Below are positions 1 through 7,295 of a DNA stretch of 31,337 bases, piece after piece. The DNA lies in NCBI GenBank assembly GCA_002429165.1, contig DIYV01000148.1, positions 1 through 31,337 on the forward strand, given 5' to 3'. Each line of letters opens with the position of its first letter. Within the stretch, counting starts at the first letter, position 1. The DNA comes from Gallionella sp. UBA6045 (GTDB lineage: Bacteria > Pseudomonadota > Gammaproteobacteria > Burkholderiales > Gallionellaceae). The translations under genes and the position numbers were made by a program. The notes beneath the pieces are model-generated. The model was not told where the DNA came from. It saw nothing but the letters and a program-made list of their open reading frames with translations, and searched no databases.

Positions 1-19
1 TCTCCGCGATAGCGGCTTC

Positions 20-100
20 GTCCAACATTACGGTCAAGTGGGACTGGCTTACAGCGGGCTTCGCCCACTTCCAGCCAGCCCCTTACCTTGAACGTTAGGT
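20..100 (+). other. Integron attC recombination site
   Basis: The left core GTCCAAC (20-26) fits the RYYYAAC consensus and the right core GTTAGGT (94-100) fits GTTRRRY. Between them the sequence folds on itself: TCAAG pairs with CTTGA, GGG with CCC, CTGGCT with AGCCAG, and GGG with CCC around a short loop, as in an 81-bp attC. The two cores pair poorly with each other (4 of 7). That is expected for an inserted cassette, because the left core belongs to the upstream cassette and the right core to the downstream one. No integrase gene is in the window. Confidence 0.75.
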
Positions 101-105
101 TGCAC

Positions 106-1071
106 ATGCGAACGGACCTTTACCACGCACCCTTGAGTTTCATGAACGCAGCGTTCGTAGTGCTTTCGCTTGGCTGTCCGGCGCTGTGTCACGCTAACGA
201 TCTACTACGCAACGCTAGTCAGCCTGCCTCGGCCACGTCCGAAGCGCTCCGTCCAGAGCTCTCTACAATAAGAAAAGGACTTGAGCGCATCGCTCAAACG
301 CAGGAAGCGGATTTCGCAAAACGTGACGCTGGCAAGTCAGATGAACTCGCTAGACGCAATCTAGCAGCTCAAGAGGCTATGGTAACGTGGGCAAAGTTCT
401 CATTCTTTGGTGCGCTCGCAAGCTTCTTCCTCAGCGGGGGAGGCTTGATTGCGTTGTTGCTTTCACTTCGCCTCAATCGTCAAGCAACGAAAGCAGCAGA
501 GAGCGCCGTGGTCGTGGCCAGAGAGTCCAACGCAGCCCAAAGCCGAGCATGGGTCTCTCTAACTTGCAACCTCAGCGCCCCGAAACCCGGAAGAACTCAT
601 GCAGGTGTCGATGGCATCTACTTCAACGTCTCCTGTACTGCGAAGAATCACGGGAACTCACCCGCAACTTGCGTGAGCTTTCATGCGGAGATCGCATTGC
701 TTGGCCCTCAGATTTTTTCAATGGTTGATAGGATGACCGAATACAGCGACGGGATTCGTGCTCGTGCCGACCATGATGCAGAGGCGATATTTCCTGGTGC
801 AACTGCCCAAGTTAGCCATCATGTCTTTCTCCCGAATGCCGATATCGCGGCGTCGATGATGGGCAAAGACTTTAAGATGATTGCGCCAATCATATACGGC
901 TGCCTGAACTATAAGTCACCTCACATCGAGGGCATTAGGCAAACACGTTTTTCTTACAACGTGTCTTCGATCAATGAGAATGGCATCGTTGTGGTCCTAA
1001 TGCCCGACAAGCCCGATTGGCTGGAGAAGCCAATATTGCTTGTTGGTCCTGGAACAATCGTTGCTGATTGA
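106..1071 (+). CDS. Cassette-borne hypothetical membrane protein
   Basis: I do not recognise the family. The ATG at 106 is preferred over an in-frame TTG at 88, because the TTG lies before the cassette recombination point at 94/95; an ATG at 142 is also possible. The product (about 321 residues) has an N-terminal hydrophobic segment that reads like a signal peptide ending near CHA|ND. A charged, probably helical stretch follows, then one strong membrane helix near residues 96-120. After a short linker (QATKAAESAV, RAWVSL) comes a C-terminal region of about 180 residues that looks beta-rich. The arrangement of short helix, membrane anchor, RAWVSL and soluble domain resembles many uncharacterised mobile-element proteins. 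The gene lies between two attC-type sites, so it is best read as one integron cassette. No catalytic motif is visible and I assign no function. Confidence 0.7.
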   Translation: MRTDLYHAPLSFMNAAFVVLSLGCPALCHANDLLRNASQPASATSEALRPELSTIRKGLERIAQTQEADFAKRDAGKSDELARRNLAAQEAMVTWAKFSFFGALASFFLSGGGLIALLLSLRLNRQATKAAESAVVVARESNAAQSRAWVSLTCNLSAPKPGRTHAGVDGIYFNVSCTAKNHGNSPATCVSFHAEIALLGPQIFSMVDRMTEYSDGIRARADHDAEAIFPGATAQVSHHVFLPNADIAASMMGKDFKMIAPIIYGCLNYKSPHIEGIRQTRFSYNVSSINENGIVVVLMPDKPDWLEKPILLVGPGTIVAD

Positions 1072-1098
1072 ATGCGTCATGCTTCGTGCGCGTAGCGG

Positions 1099-1154
1099 GT
1101 GCAACCTAACTCAAACGTTAACTTGCTGCTTCGCCAAAAGTTTGTAAGTCTGGT
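1099..1154 (+). other. Cassette 3' boundary, degenerate attC
   Basis: The core ACCTAAC (1104-1110) is the exact reverse complement of the cassette's own right core GTTAGGT at 94-100, as expected for the two ends of one cassette. The match extends to a perfect 12-bp inverted repeat: 94-105 against 1099-1110. CAAAC (1112-1116) can pair with GTTTG (1140-1144). The expected closing core is only approximated by GTCTGGT (1148-1154, 5 of 7 against GTTAGGT), so the site is probably decayed and may mark the end of the array. Confidence 0.5.
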
Positions 1155-1156
1155 TT

Positions 1157-1162
1157 TATAAT
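1157..1162 (+). promoter_or_regulatory. Possible -10 box for the thioredoxin-like gene
   Basis: TATAAT lies 34 nt before the ATG at 1197, immediately after the decayed attC. No convincing -35 hexamer is found 16-18 nt upstream, so the promoter is tentative. Confidence 0.35.
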
Positions 1163-1196
1163 CACAAGCGACTAAATTAATACGCAATCCAAAACA

Positions 1197-1571
1197 ATGA
1201 AACATTCTTACGACGCAGAAGAAGCAAATTTTGATGAACTGGTTGTGGCTCGCTCGCATGACGTGCCGGTGCTGCTGGATATCGGCGCGGAGTGGTGCAG
1301 CCCCTGTCTGGTGCTGGGGCCGATGCTGGAAAAACTGGCGAAGGAATACGACGGGAAATTCGTGCTGGCCAAGGTGGATGCCGACGAGAACATGCGCATC
1401 GCCGGGCGGCACAAGGTGCGCGGTTTCCCGACGGTGATCGCTTACAGCCGCGGGCAGGAGACCGGCCGCTTCCACAGCGCGCAACCTTTGCACTTTCTGC
1501 GCAGTTTTATCGACAAGCTGATCGAACATCACGCCCTGGGCAGCACCGAAGCCGCGCAGCAAGCGAATTGA
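1197..1571 (+). CDS. Thioredoxin-like thiol-disulfide oxidoreductase
   Basis: A 124-residue single thioredoxin fold. The redox site is W33-C-S-P-C37, with the conserved D28 two beta-strand positions earlier (VLLDIGAEWC) and the cis-proline in GFPT at P78. There is no signal peptide, so it is cytoplasmic. Its likely role is reducing protein disulfides or acting as a holdase-linked thioredoxin. The CSPC pair differs from the CGPC of housekeeping Trx1, and the protein carries a 15-residue C-terminal extension, so it is probably an accessory thioredoxin. It is transcribed alone: the upstream gene is an integron cassette and mntP begins 125 nt downstream. The family is certain; the physiological partner is not. 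Confidence 0.88.
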   Translation: MKHSYDAEEANFDELVVARSHDVPVLLDIGAEWCSPCLVLGPMLEKLAKEYDGKFVLAKVDADENMRIAGRHKVRGFPTVIAYSRGQETGRFHSAQPLHFLRSFIDKLIEHHALGSTEAAQQAN

Positions 1572-1696
1572 TTGTGCCAACGCGGTAGACACAAATTTGA
1601 CCGTCTCTGCCATCGCACCGGTCGCTATCAGTCACAATCCACGGCCATGTGTGTGCCAACCATAATAAATGCAGCGCTTATGTGAGATTACCGGAT

Positions 1697-2230
1697 ATGT
1701 TTGAAGTCATTGTGTTGGCTGTTGCGCTGAGTATGGATGCATTTGCTGTTTCAATCGGGCTGGGGTCCAAAGGAAATACCCCCGGACTGGGACTGAAGGC
1801 GGGCCTGTTCTTCGGCGCTTTCCAGGCATTGATGCCCTTCATCGGCTACCTGGGAGGCAAGGGAGTTCTGGGCTGGGTGGATGCCTATGCCCGCTGGATC
1901 GCATTCGGATTGCTGGCGCTGATAGGCGCGAAGATGATCTACGAAGGCCTGCATGAAGGCATAGAGGAAGACATCGCCGCAATCACCAACAAAATGATGC
2001 TGCTGCTGGCCATCGCGACCAGCATCGACGCGATGGCCGCGGGCTTCAGCCTGACACTGCTCGACATCAATGCCTACCTGGCCTGCCTGATCATCGGCGT
2101 GACGACTTTCGCATTCAGCTGGGTTGGCGTGCAGATCGGCAAGAACAGCGGCACCTGGCTGGAAAGCAAGGCGGAGATCTTCGGCGGGGTGGTGCTGATC
2201 CTGATCGGGATCAAGATGCTGCTTGTTTAG
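1697..2230 (+). CDS. mntP: Manganese efflux pump MntP
   Basis: A 177-residue integral membrane protein of the MntP/DUF204 family, which exports Mn2+ across the inner membrane. Two homologous halves each carry the family's acidic motif: [13 protein letters not shown] with D14 in the first helix and [13 protein letters not shown] with D111 in the second half. About six membrane helices are visible, with an acidic loop ([12 protein letters not shown]) between the halves. The ATG at 1697 gives the standard family N-terminus; an upstream in-frame GTG would add 16 polar residues with no family counterpart. I looked for the yybP-ykoY manganese riboswitch often found before mntP and did not see its conserved GGGGAGUA-type segment in 1572-1696. 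No strong ribosome binding site is visible. Confidence 0.93.
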   Translation: MFEVIVLAVALSMDAFAVSIGLGSKGNTPGLGLKAGLFFGAFQALMPFIGYLGGKGVLGWVDAYARWIAFGLLALIGAKMIYEGLHEGIEEDIAAITNKMMLLLAIATSIDAMAAGFSLTLLDINAYLACLIIGVTTFAFSWVGVQIGKNSGTWLESKAEIFGGVVLILIGIKMLLV

Positions 2231-2312
2231 TTTTGCCGGCATCTGGCGCCGGCGCCGTTCAGTTACGGCATGTGCAACTAACGATAAAGCCAAACCACTT
2301 CAGAAAACTGGC

Positions 2313-2401
2313 TCACCCTTGCGATGGGCTTCCCGGTTCCTTGCCGCACTGCTTGCAGAACTTTTCTGTTTCCCCGCAGCTTGCCCGCACACGCGGGTCA
2401 T
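2313..2401 (-). pseudogene. Possible zinc-ribbon mini-gene remnant
   Basis: On the minus strand an ATG (2399-2401) overlaps the stop of the membrane-protein gene as TAATG. It opens MTRVCGQ, and a different frame then reads CGETEKFCKQCGKEP and ends at TGA (2313-2315). That second piece is typical of small zinc ribbons (CG, a few residues, FCxxCG). Removing two bases (GC) near 2378-2381 would join the parts as VCGQCGETEKFCKQCG, giving a proper CxxC...CxxC. I read it as a small zinc-ribbon gene, or C-terminal domain, broken by a 2-nt frameshift. A chance motif cannot be excluded. Confidence 0.3.
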
Positions 2402-2901
2402 TACTTGTTTTTGCCCGAGGAACCGAATCGTCCGGCGGCAGAGGTCAATGCCGAGGTCAACGAGGCAGACTGGCCGAGGACGGCCATGACTACCCATACC
2501 GCACAGGAGATTATCGCAACGATGAACACCCAGTTGTAGATATTGTGCAGCGCCGCATTCATCATGGGGCTGAGTATCAACAGAGCAACCGTATAGGCTA
2601 TCGAAACAACGACCAGGCTCACCACAGGCAAAATCAAATGCTGCATGAATGACCAGCGCCCGCCATGTTGCTGCAGGGCGATGGTCGAGCGCTGACCGAG
2701 CATCCAGAAAGCGGCCAGTGCAGCGCCATAACCCAGGAACCGCACCAGGTGTGCCGCGTTCAACTTCCCGCCAAAGACAGATGTTTTTATGAACAACTCC
2801 ATGCTGCCGATGGCAGCGGCCAATATCAATGCGATCACAATGACGGCTATATAACGGCCTACCCAGTTCCAGCCTTCGTTTGTTTGCGTGTCGTTTGTCA
2901 T
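2401..2901 (-). CDS. Small four-helix membrane protein, unknown function
   Basis: The product has 166 residues with four hydrophobic segments, roughly at residues 14-37, 51-68, 88-111 and 120-144. The N-terminus is polar (MTNDTQTNEGW) and the C-terminus is a serine/alanine-rich tail ending GSSGKNK. I recognise no family and see no catalytic residues. The start lies 43 nt after the dapB stop in the same direction, so it may be the last gene of a bamE-dapB transcript. Its stop overlaps the ATG of the zinc-ribbon-like remnant. Some membrane proteins of this kind carry a terminal zinc ribbon, so the remnant may once have belonged with this gene. Confidence 0.7.
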   Translation of the reverse strand: MTNDTQTNEGWNWVGRYIAVIVIALILAAAIGSMELFIKTSVFGGKLNAAHLVRFLGYGAALAAFWMLGQRSTIALQQHGGRWSFMQHLILPVVSLVVVSIAYTVALLILSPMMNAALHNIYNWVFIVAIISCAVWVVMAVLGQSASLTSALTSAAGRFGSSGKNK

Positions 2902-2944
2902 TTTGAATTTCCTCTATCGGTTAAATGAATTGCTCCGTTGCCGC

Positions 2945-3754
<810 letters not shown>

Positions 3755-4120
3755 CTATCCTTTTGCCTGTCCATCTGCTTTAGCCGGTGCCGCCTCGACA
3801 GGCTGGCTGCCATCGACGATGCGCGCCAGATTGTCGCCCTCGAAATAAAGCGTCACTTTTTGTGTATCGACGATTTTCCTGGCATGTTCATAGCGATACA
3901 CATAGTCCCAGCGGTTGCCGTGAAATACATCCTGGATCATCGGCGTGCCCATCACAAATTGCACCTGTGGCTTGGTCATGCCGATCTTCAATTTCTCGCG
4001 CATCGCCGGCGTCACGGAATTCCCCTGGCGGATGTCCATCTTGTAGGGCGTTAACAGGGGTATGTAGAAGCTGGTGCACGACGACAGCAGCAGGGAAAGA
4101 ACGATGATCTTAGTACGCAT
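3755..4120 (-). CDS. bamE: Outer membrane assembly lipoprotein BamE
   Basis: A 121-residue lipoprotein (SmpA/OmlA family) of the BAM complex, which inserts beta-barrel proteins into the outer membrane. The signal peptide ends in the lipobox LSSC, with Cys15 as the lipidated residue. The SmpA/OmlA core follows, including REKLKIGMTKPQVQFVMGTP, the DVFHGNRWDYVYRY segment and VTLYFEGDNLARI. The C-terminus is a short alanine-rich tail (PAKADGQAKG). The gene is directly upstream of dapB. The start at 4120 leaves only about 50 nt before repeat copy A, so its promoter must lie close in or within the repeat region. I saw no clear -35/-10 pair. Confidence 0.93.
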   Translation of the reverse strand: MRTKIIVLSLLLSSCTSFYIPLLTPYKMDIRQGNSVTPAMREKLKIGMTKPQVQFVMGTPMIQDVFHGNRWDYVYRYEHARKIVDTQKVTLYFEGDNLARIVDGSQPVEAAPAKADGQAKG

Positions 4121-4170
4121 GACATTCCTAATCGATATTCAAATTCAAAGCTGCCGCATCCCGCGACACG

Positions 4171-4236
4171 TTACTGATAAAACCACTAGCCATTCGCCTA
4201 GGCGAGCCAAACATACTCGCCAGGTCGCTGGTTATG
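4171..4236 (+). repeat. Structured dispersed repeat, copy A
   Basis: The segment begins TTACTGATAAAAC and ends GGTTATG. It shares these ends, TAGCCA (4187-4192) and TGGTTA (4229-4234) with the other copies, but its centre differs. The hairpin tip here is GGCGAG/CTCGCC, where copy D has ACCCAGC/GCTGGGT and copy B has GGCTG/CAGCC. Pairing kept while the sequence changes suggests that the fold is selected. Confidence 0.6.
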
Positions 4237-4344
4237 GCGCAGCCAACCGGTTGCGGGAGCGGGAGCGAGGCGGCTTTTCCCGCACCGGATGCTTCGCAAC
4301 ACCGTGTCAAAGCCGCCGTATGATACCTCAAGCGGCCATACCGG

Positions 4345-4588
4345 ACAGGTTGTTGAAAAACGTCGCGAGCGATGGCAGAACAAGGCGCGCAAGGACGAAG
4401 CGGGTTAGGCAGGGATGGGCGGCTTGCCGACCAACTCGCAAAAAGCGGAGTTTACATTTAGTAAACGAGCATTTTGAGTCCTTGAGCAACGCACTTATGC
4501 TGAGCGCATAACTAATGACTTGGCTGGCGTCTTTGGGCAGCCTGGTCAGATGGCTAGTCGTTTCATCAGTAGTTTTTCAACCTCCTGT
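4345..4588. mobile_element. MITE-like element with terminal inverted repeats
   Basis: The left end ACAGGTTGTTGAAAAAC (4345-4361) and the right end GTTTTTCAACCTCCTGT (4572-4588) are inverted repeats matching at 15 of 17 positions. The 244-bp element has no transposase. It contains a GTTTAC/GTAAAC hairpin, a TTATGC/GCATAA hairpin and structured repeat copy B next to the right end. The right end runs into recN: the last three recN codons and its stop lie within the terminal repeat. No target-site duplication was confirmed. Confidence 0.55.
4507..4570 (-). repeat. Structured dispersed repeat, copy B
   Basis: Read on the minus strand it starts ACTGATGAAACGACTAGCC and ends CAAGTCATTAGTTATG. The stem tip pairs GGCTG with CAGCC. 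The copy sits inside the MITE-like element, just inside its right terminal repeat and inverted relative to copy A. Confidence 0.6.
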
Positions 4589-6235
4589 CAACATCTCCGC
4601 CGCATGCTTGCGTGTCGTCTCGGTGATTTTCACGCCGCCCAGCATGCGCGCGATCTCCTCGACGCGTTGCTCGCCTTCCAGCTCGGCGATGTGGCTCAGC
4701 GTGACGCCATTTTCCACCGCCTTGCTCACCTGCCACTGCCGGTCCGCGGCAGCAGCGACCTGCGGCAAGTGCGTGACGCACAGCACCTGGTAATCCTTGC
4801 CCAGTTTTTTCAGCAAATGCCCGACGATTTCGGCGACGCGCCCGCCGATGCCGCTATCCACCTCGTCGAAGATCAGCGTCGGCACGCTGGCAAGCTGGGA
4901 AGTGGCAACCTGGATCGCCAGACTGATGCGCGACAACTCGCCGCCCGATGCGACCTTGGCCAGACTGCGCGGCGGCACGCCGGGATTGGCGGCGACCTGG
5001 AATTCGATGGCTTCCATGCCATAAGTGCCCGGCTCGGCCAGCGGCACCAATGCCACCGCAAAACTGCCACCCTGCATCGCCAATGCCTGCATCGCTTCGG
5101 TTATTTCCTGTCCCAGTTTGCCGGCTGCCTTTTTGCGTGCTGCTGTCAGTTTTTTTGCCGCGGCAAGATAGTTCTGCTGCGCTGATTTTTCCTGCCGCGC
5201 CAATTCCGCCAGATCGGCATCCCCGCCCAATTCCACCAGGCGCGCCATGATGCGCTGCAATGCTTCACCCAATTGTTCCGGTGCAACGCGGTATTTGCGC
5301 GCCGTATCCATCACCGTCTGGATGCGCTGTTCCTGTTCGTGCAAGCGCTGCGGGTCGGTATCCATTCGCTGCTGGTAATGGCGCAACGCGTAGACGGCTT
5401 CCTGCAATTCCGCCTGGGCGCTTTCCAGCATCTGCAGCGTTTCTCCCAGGCTGGCATCGTGCACCATCCCTTCGCGCAAACGCACCGCCAGGGCGTTGAG
5501 CTGCGCCAGGCACGCATTGTCCGCCTCGCTCAGCGTCTCGATGCCGAATGCCGCGGTCTCCAGCAGGCTCGCCGCATGGGCCAGCCGCGCATAATCCTCC
5601 TGCACGGCATTCCAGTCCTCCGGGTCAAAAGCCAGGCCTTCCAGCTCGTTGCGCTGAAACTGCAACAGTTCGCGCTCGGCAGCCACTGCATCGGCATTCT
5701 CGCTCAGGCTGATGCGGCGGCGGCGCAATGCTTGCCAATCGTGATACAGGGCGGCGACCTGTTCCGCGGCACCCGTCATGCCGGCATATCCATCCAGCAG
5801 CGCACGCTGGGCATCGGGGCGCAGCAGCGATTGATGCGTGTTCTGGCCGTGTATATCCAGCAGCTGATCGCCCGCTTCACGCATCTGTTGCAGGGTGGCG
5901 CTGCGTCCGTTGATGAAGCCGCGCGAACGCCCGCCGGCCTCCAGCACACGGCGCAGCAGACATACGTCCGCATCGCCTTCCAGCTCGTGCTCGCGCAGCC
6001 ATGCCTGTGTATGCGGCAACCCGGCGATATCGAATTCGGCGGCGATCTCGGCGCGCTCGCAACCGTTGCGCACCATGGTCGCATCGCCGCGTTCTCCGAG
6101 TGCCAGCGACAATGCATCGATCAGAATGGACTTGCCCGCGCCGGTCTCGCCGGTCAATACCGTAAAACCCGGGGAGAAATCCAGCTCCAGCGAGGAGACG
6201 ATGACGAAATCGCGGATGGCCAGGAATTTCAGCAT
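4577..6235 (-). CDS. recN: DNA repair protein RecN
   Basis: An SMC-like ATPase of 552 residues, the usual length, acting in recombinational repair of double-strand breaks. The Walker A motif GETGAGKS is at residues 29-36. Two helical coiled-coil regions fill the middle of the protein. The C-terminal lobe carries the signature LAKVASGGELSRISLAI and the Walker B/D-loop LIFDEVDSGIGG, followed by VTHLPQVAA. The start follows nadK by 17 nt, so nadK-recN is probably one transcript. The C-terminus ...HAAEMLTGG is unusual only in that TGG and the stop codon are encoded by the terminal repeat of an inserted element. Loss of a few native residues is likely harmless, since they lie outside the ATPase core. 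Confidence 0.97.
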   Translation of the reverse strand: MLKFLAIRDFVIVSSLELDFSPGFTVLTGETGAGKSILIDALSLALGERGDATMVRNGCERAEIAAEFDIAGLPHTQAWLREHELEGDADVCLLRRVLEAGGRSRGFINGRSATLQQMREAGDQLLDIHGQNTHQSLLRPDAQRALLDGYAGMTGAAEQVAALYHDWQALRRRRISLSENADAVAAERELLQFQRNELEGLAFDPEDWNAVQEDYARLAHAASLLETAAFGIETLSEADNACLAQLNALAVRLREGMVHDASLGETLQMLESAQAELQEAVYALRHYQQRMDTDPQRLHEQEQRIQTVMDTARKYRVAPEQLGEALQRIMARLVELGGDADLAELARQEKSAQQNYLAAAKKLTAARKKAAGKLGQEITEAMQALAMQGGSFAVALVPLAEPGTYGMEAIEFQVAANPGVPPRSLAKVASGGELSRISLAIQVATSQLASVPTLIFDEVDSGIGGRVAEIVGHLLKKLGKDYQVLCVTHLPQVAAAADRQWQVSKAVENGVTLSHIAELEGEQRVEEIARMLGGVKITETTRKHAAEMLTGG

Positions 6236-6252
6236 TTAGGGAATTTCAACAT

Positions 6253-7125
6253 TTACAACGTCTGGTTCCAGAGCAGCTTCTCGCGCAGCGTGTGGTAGTA
6301 GCTGTGCCCCACCGGATGCAGCAGACAGGCTGTGTCGGGATGGCGTGAGACGATGATCTTGTCGTGCAACTGCAAATCGTAGCTGGTATGGCTGTCGAAG
6401 CGAACGCGGATGTCGCTGGTGCGATGCGTCAGAATTTCCAGCACCGACGAACTCTTCACCACGATAGGACGATTACTCAGGGTGTGAGGACATATCGGAA
6501 CCAGTTCGAGCACATCCAGTCCGGGATGCAATATCGGGCCGCCGGCAGACATCGCATAGGCGGTGGAACCGGTAGGCGTCGCAACGATCAGCCCGTCGGC
6601 ACGCTGGTTGTAGAGGTATTCGCCATCCACGCGCACCTCGAACTCGATCATGCTGCTGATATTGTTGCGATGCACCACCACTTCGTTGAAAGCCGAGCCG
6701 CTGAATATTTCGACATCATCGCGCAACACCCGCGCGGAAATCAGCAGGCGCTGCTCGGTGACGAATTTGCCGTCCAGCATCGCTGCGATGCTGTCCTGCA
6801 TGTTATCCAGCGTGAGGTCGGTCAGAAAACCGAGCCGCCCCTGATTCACCCCGACCAGCGGAATATTGCACGGCGACAAGGTACGCGCGATGTTCAGCAT
6901 GGTGCCATCGCCGCCCAGCACGATCGCCAGATCCACTGCGCGGCCTATTTCAGCCAGGCTCATCGCCTGATAGGGGCTGTCCTTGAGATGCTCGGCGGTC
7001 AGGCTGTCCACCACCACGGTCAATCCTTTGGACGTCAAAAATTCAGCCAAACGCAGCAGCGGCCCGGCAATTTCCGGAGCCTTGTGTTTGCCGATCAGCG
7101 CGACGTTCTGGAAGGGGAATTTCAT
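6253..7125 (-). CDS. nadK: NAD kinase
   Basis: A cytoplasmic enzyme of 290 residues that phosphorylates NAD to NADP with ATP or polyphosphate. The start at 7125 gives the family N-terminus MKFPFQNVALIGKH. A longer frame from 7161 would add 12 residues with no family counterpart and would run through the promoter. The GGDGT motif is at residues 71-75, followed by the conserved NQGRLGFLTDL region. The C-terminal half carries the second conserved block DGLIVATPTGSTAYAMSAGG. recN follows in the same direction. The promoter immediately upstream leaves almost no untranslated leader. Confidence 0.96.
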   Translation of the reverse strand: MKFPFQNVALIGKHKAPEIAGPLLRLAEFLTSKGLTVVVDSLTAEHLKDSPYQAMSLAEIGRAVDLAIVLGGDGTMLNIARTLSPCNIPLVGVNQGRLGFLTDLTLDNMQDSIAAMLDGKFVTEQRLLISARVLRDDVEIFSGSAFNEVVVHRNNISSMIEFEVRVDGEYLYNQRADGLIVATPTGSTAYAMSAGGPILHPGLDVLELVPICPHTLSNRPIVVKSSSVLEILTHRTSDIRVRFDSHTSYDLQLHDKIIVSRHPDTACLLHPVGHSYYHTLREKLLWNQTL

Positions 7126-7132
7126 GGGTGCG

Positions 7133-7161
7133 ATTAAACCACATCGTCCGTGCAATGACAA
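7133..7161 (-). promoter_or_regulatory. nadK promoter, predicted nearly leaderless
   Basis: On the minus strand TTGTCA (7156-7161) is followed after exactly 17 nt by TTTAAT (7133-7138). The -10 box ends 7 nt before the nadK ATG at 7125, so transcription should start at or within a base or two of the start codon. A 31-nt block here (7131-7161) matches the promoter block of the cytochrome c4-like gene at 27 of 31 positions. Confidence 0.6.
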
Positions 7162-7295
7162 AGCTGCGCTGCCAGAACCTTACGGCGCAACCGTTCCTTC
7201 GGGATAGCTGAATCAACCGCAACGACTGAATCGACTTGTACGTTATTGCTAAAGGTGGCAACCAAATGATTTAAGGAGCATAATTTTCCATCAGC

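Larger units (their letters stand above)
4121..4576. other. Gene-free spacer filled with repeats
   Basis: No convincing gene lies between bamE and recN. The stretch contains structured repeat copy A, a long inverted repeat (GGCGGCTTT near 4270 and AAAGCCGCC near 4307) and the MITE-like element with repeat copy B inside it. Short open frames here have no recognisable protein features. Confidence 0.7.

Noticed and set aside
1572..1696. yybP-ykoY manganese riboswitch before mntP
   Set aside because: The conserved segments of this riboswitch were not found; only unstructured spacer is seen.
2235..2253. Rho-independent terminator after mntP (GCCGGC-N7-GCCGGC)
   Set aside because: The stem is short, each arm is itself palindromic, and no T-run follows.
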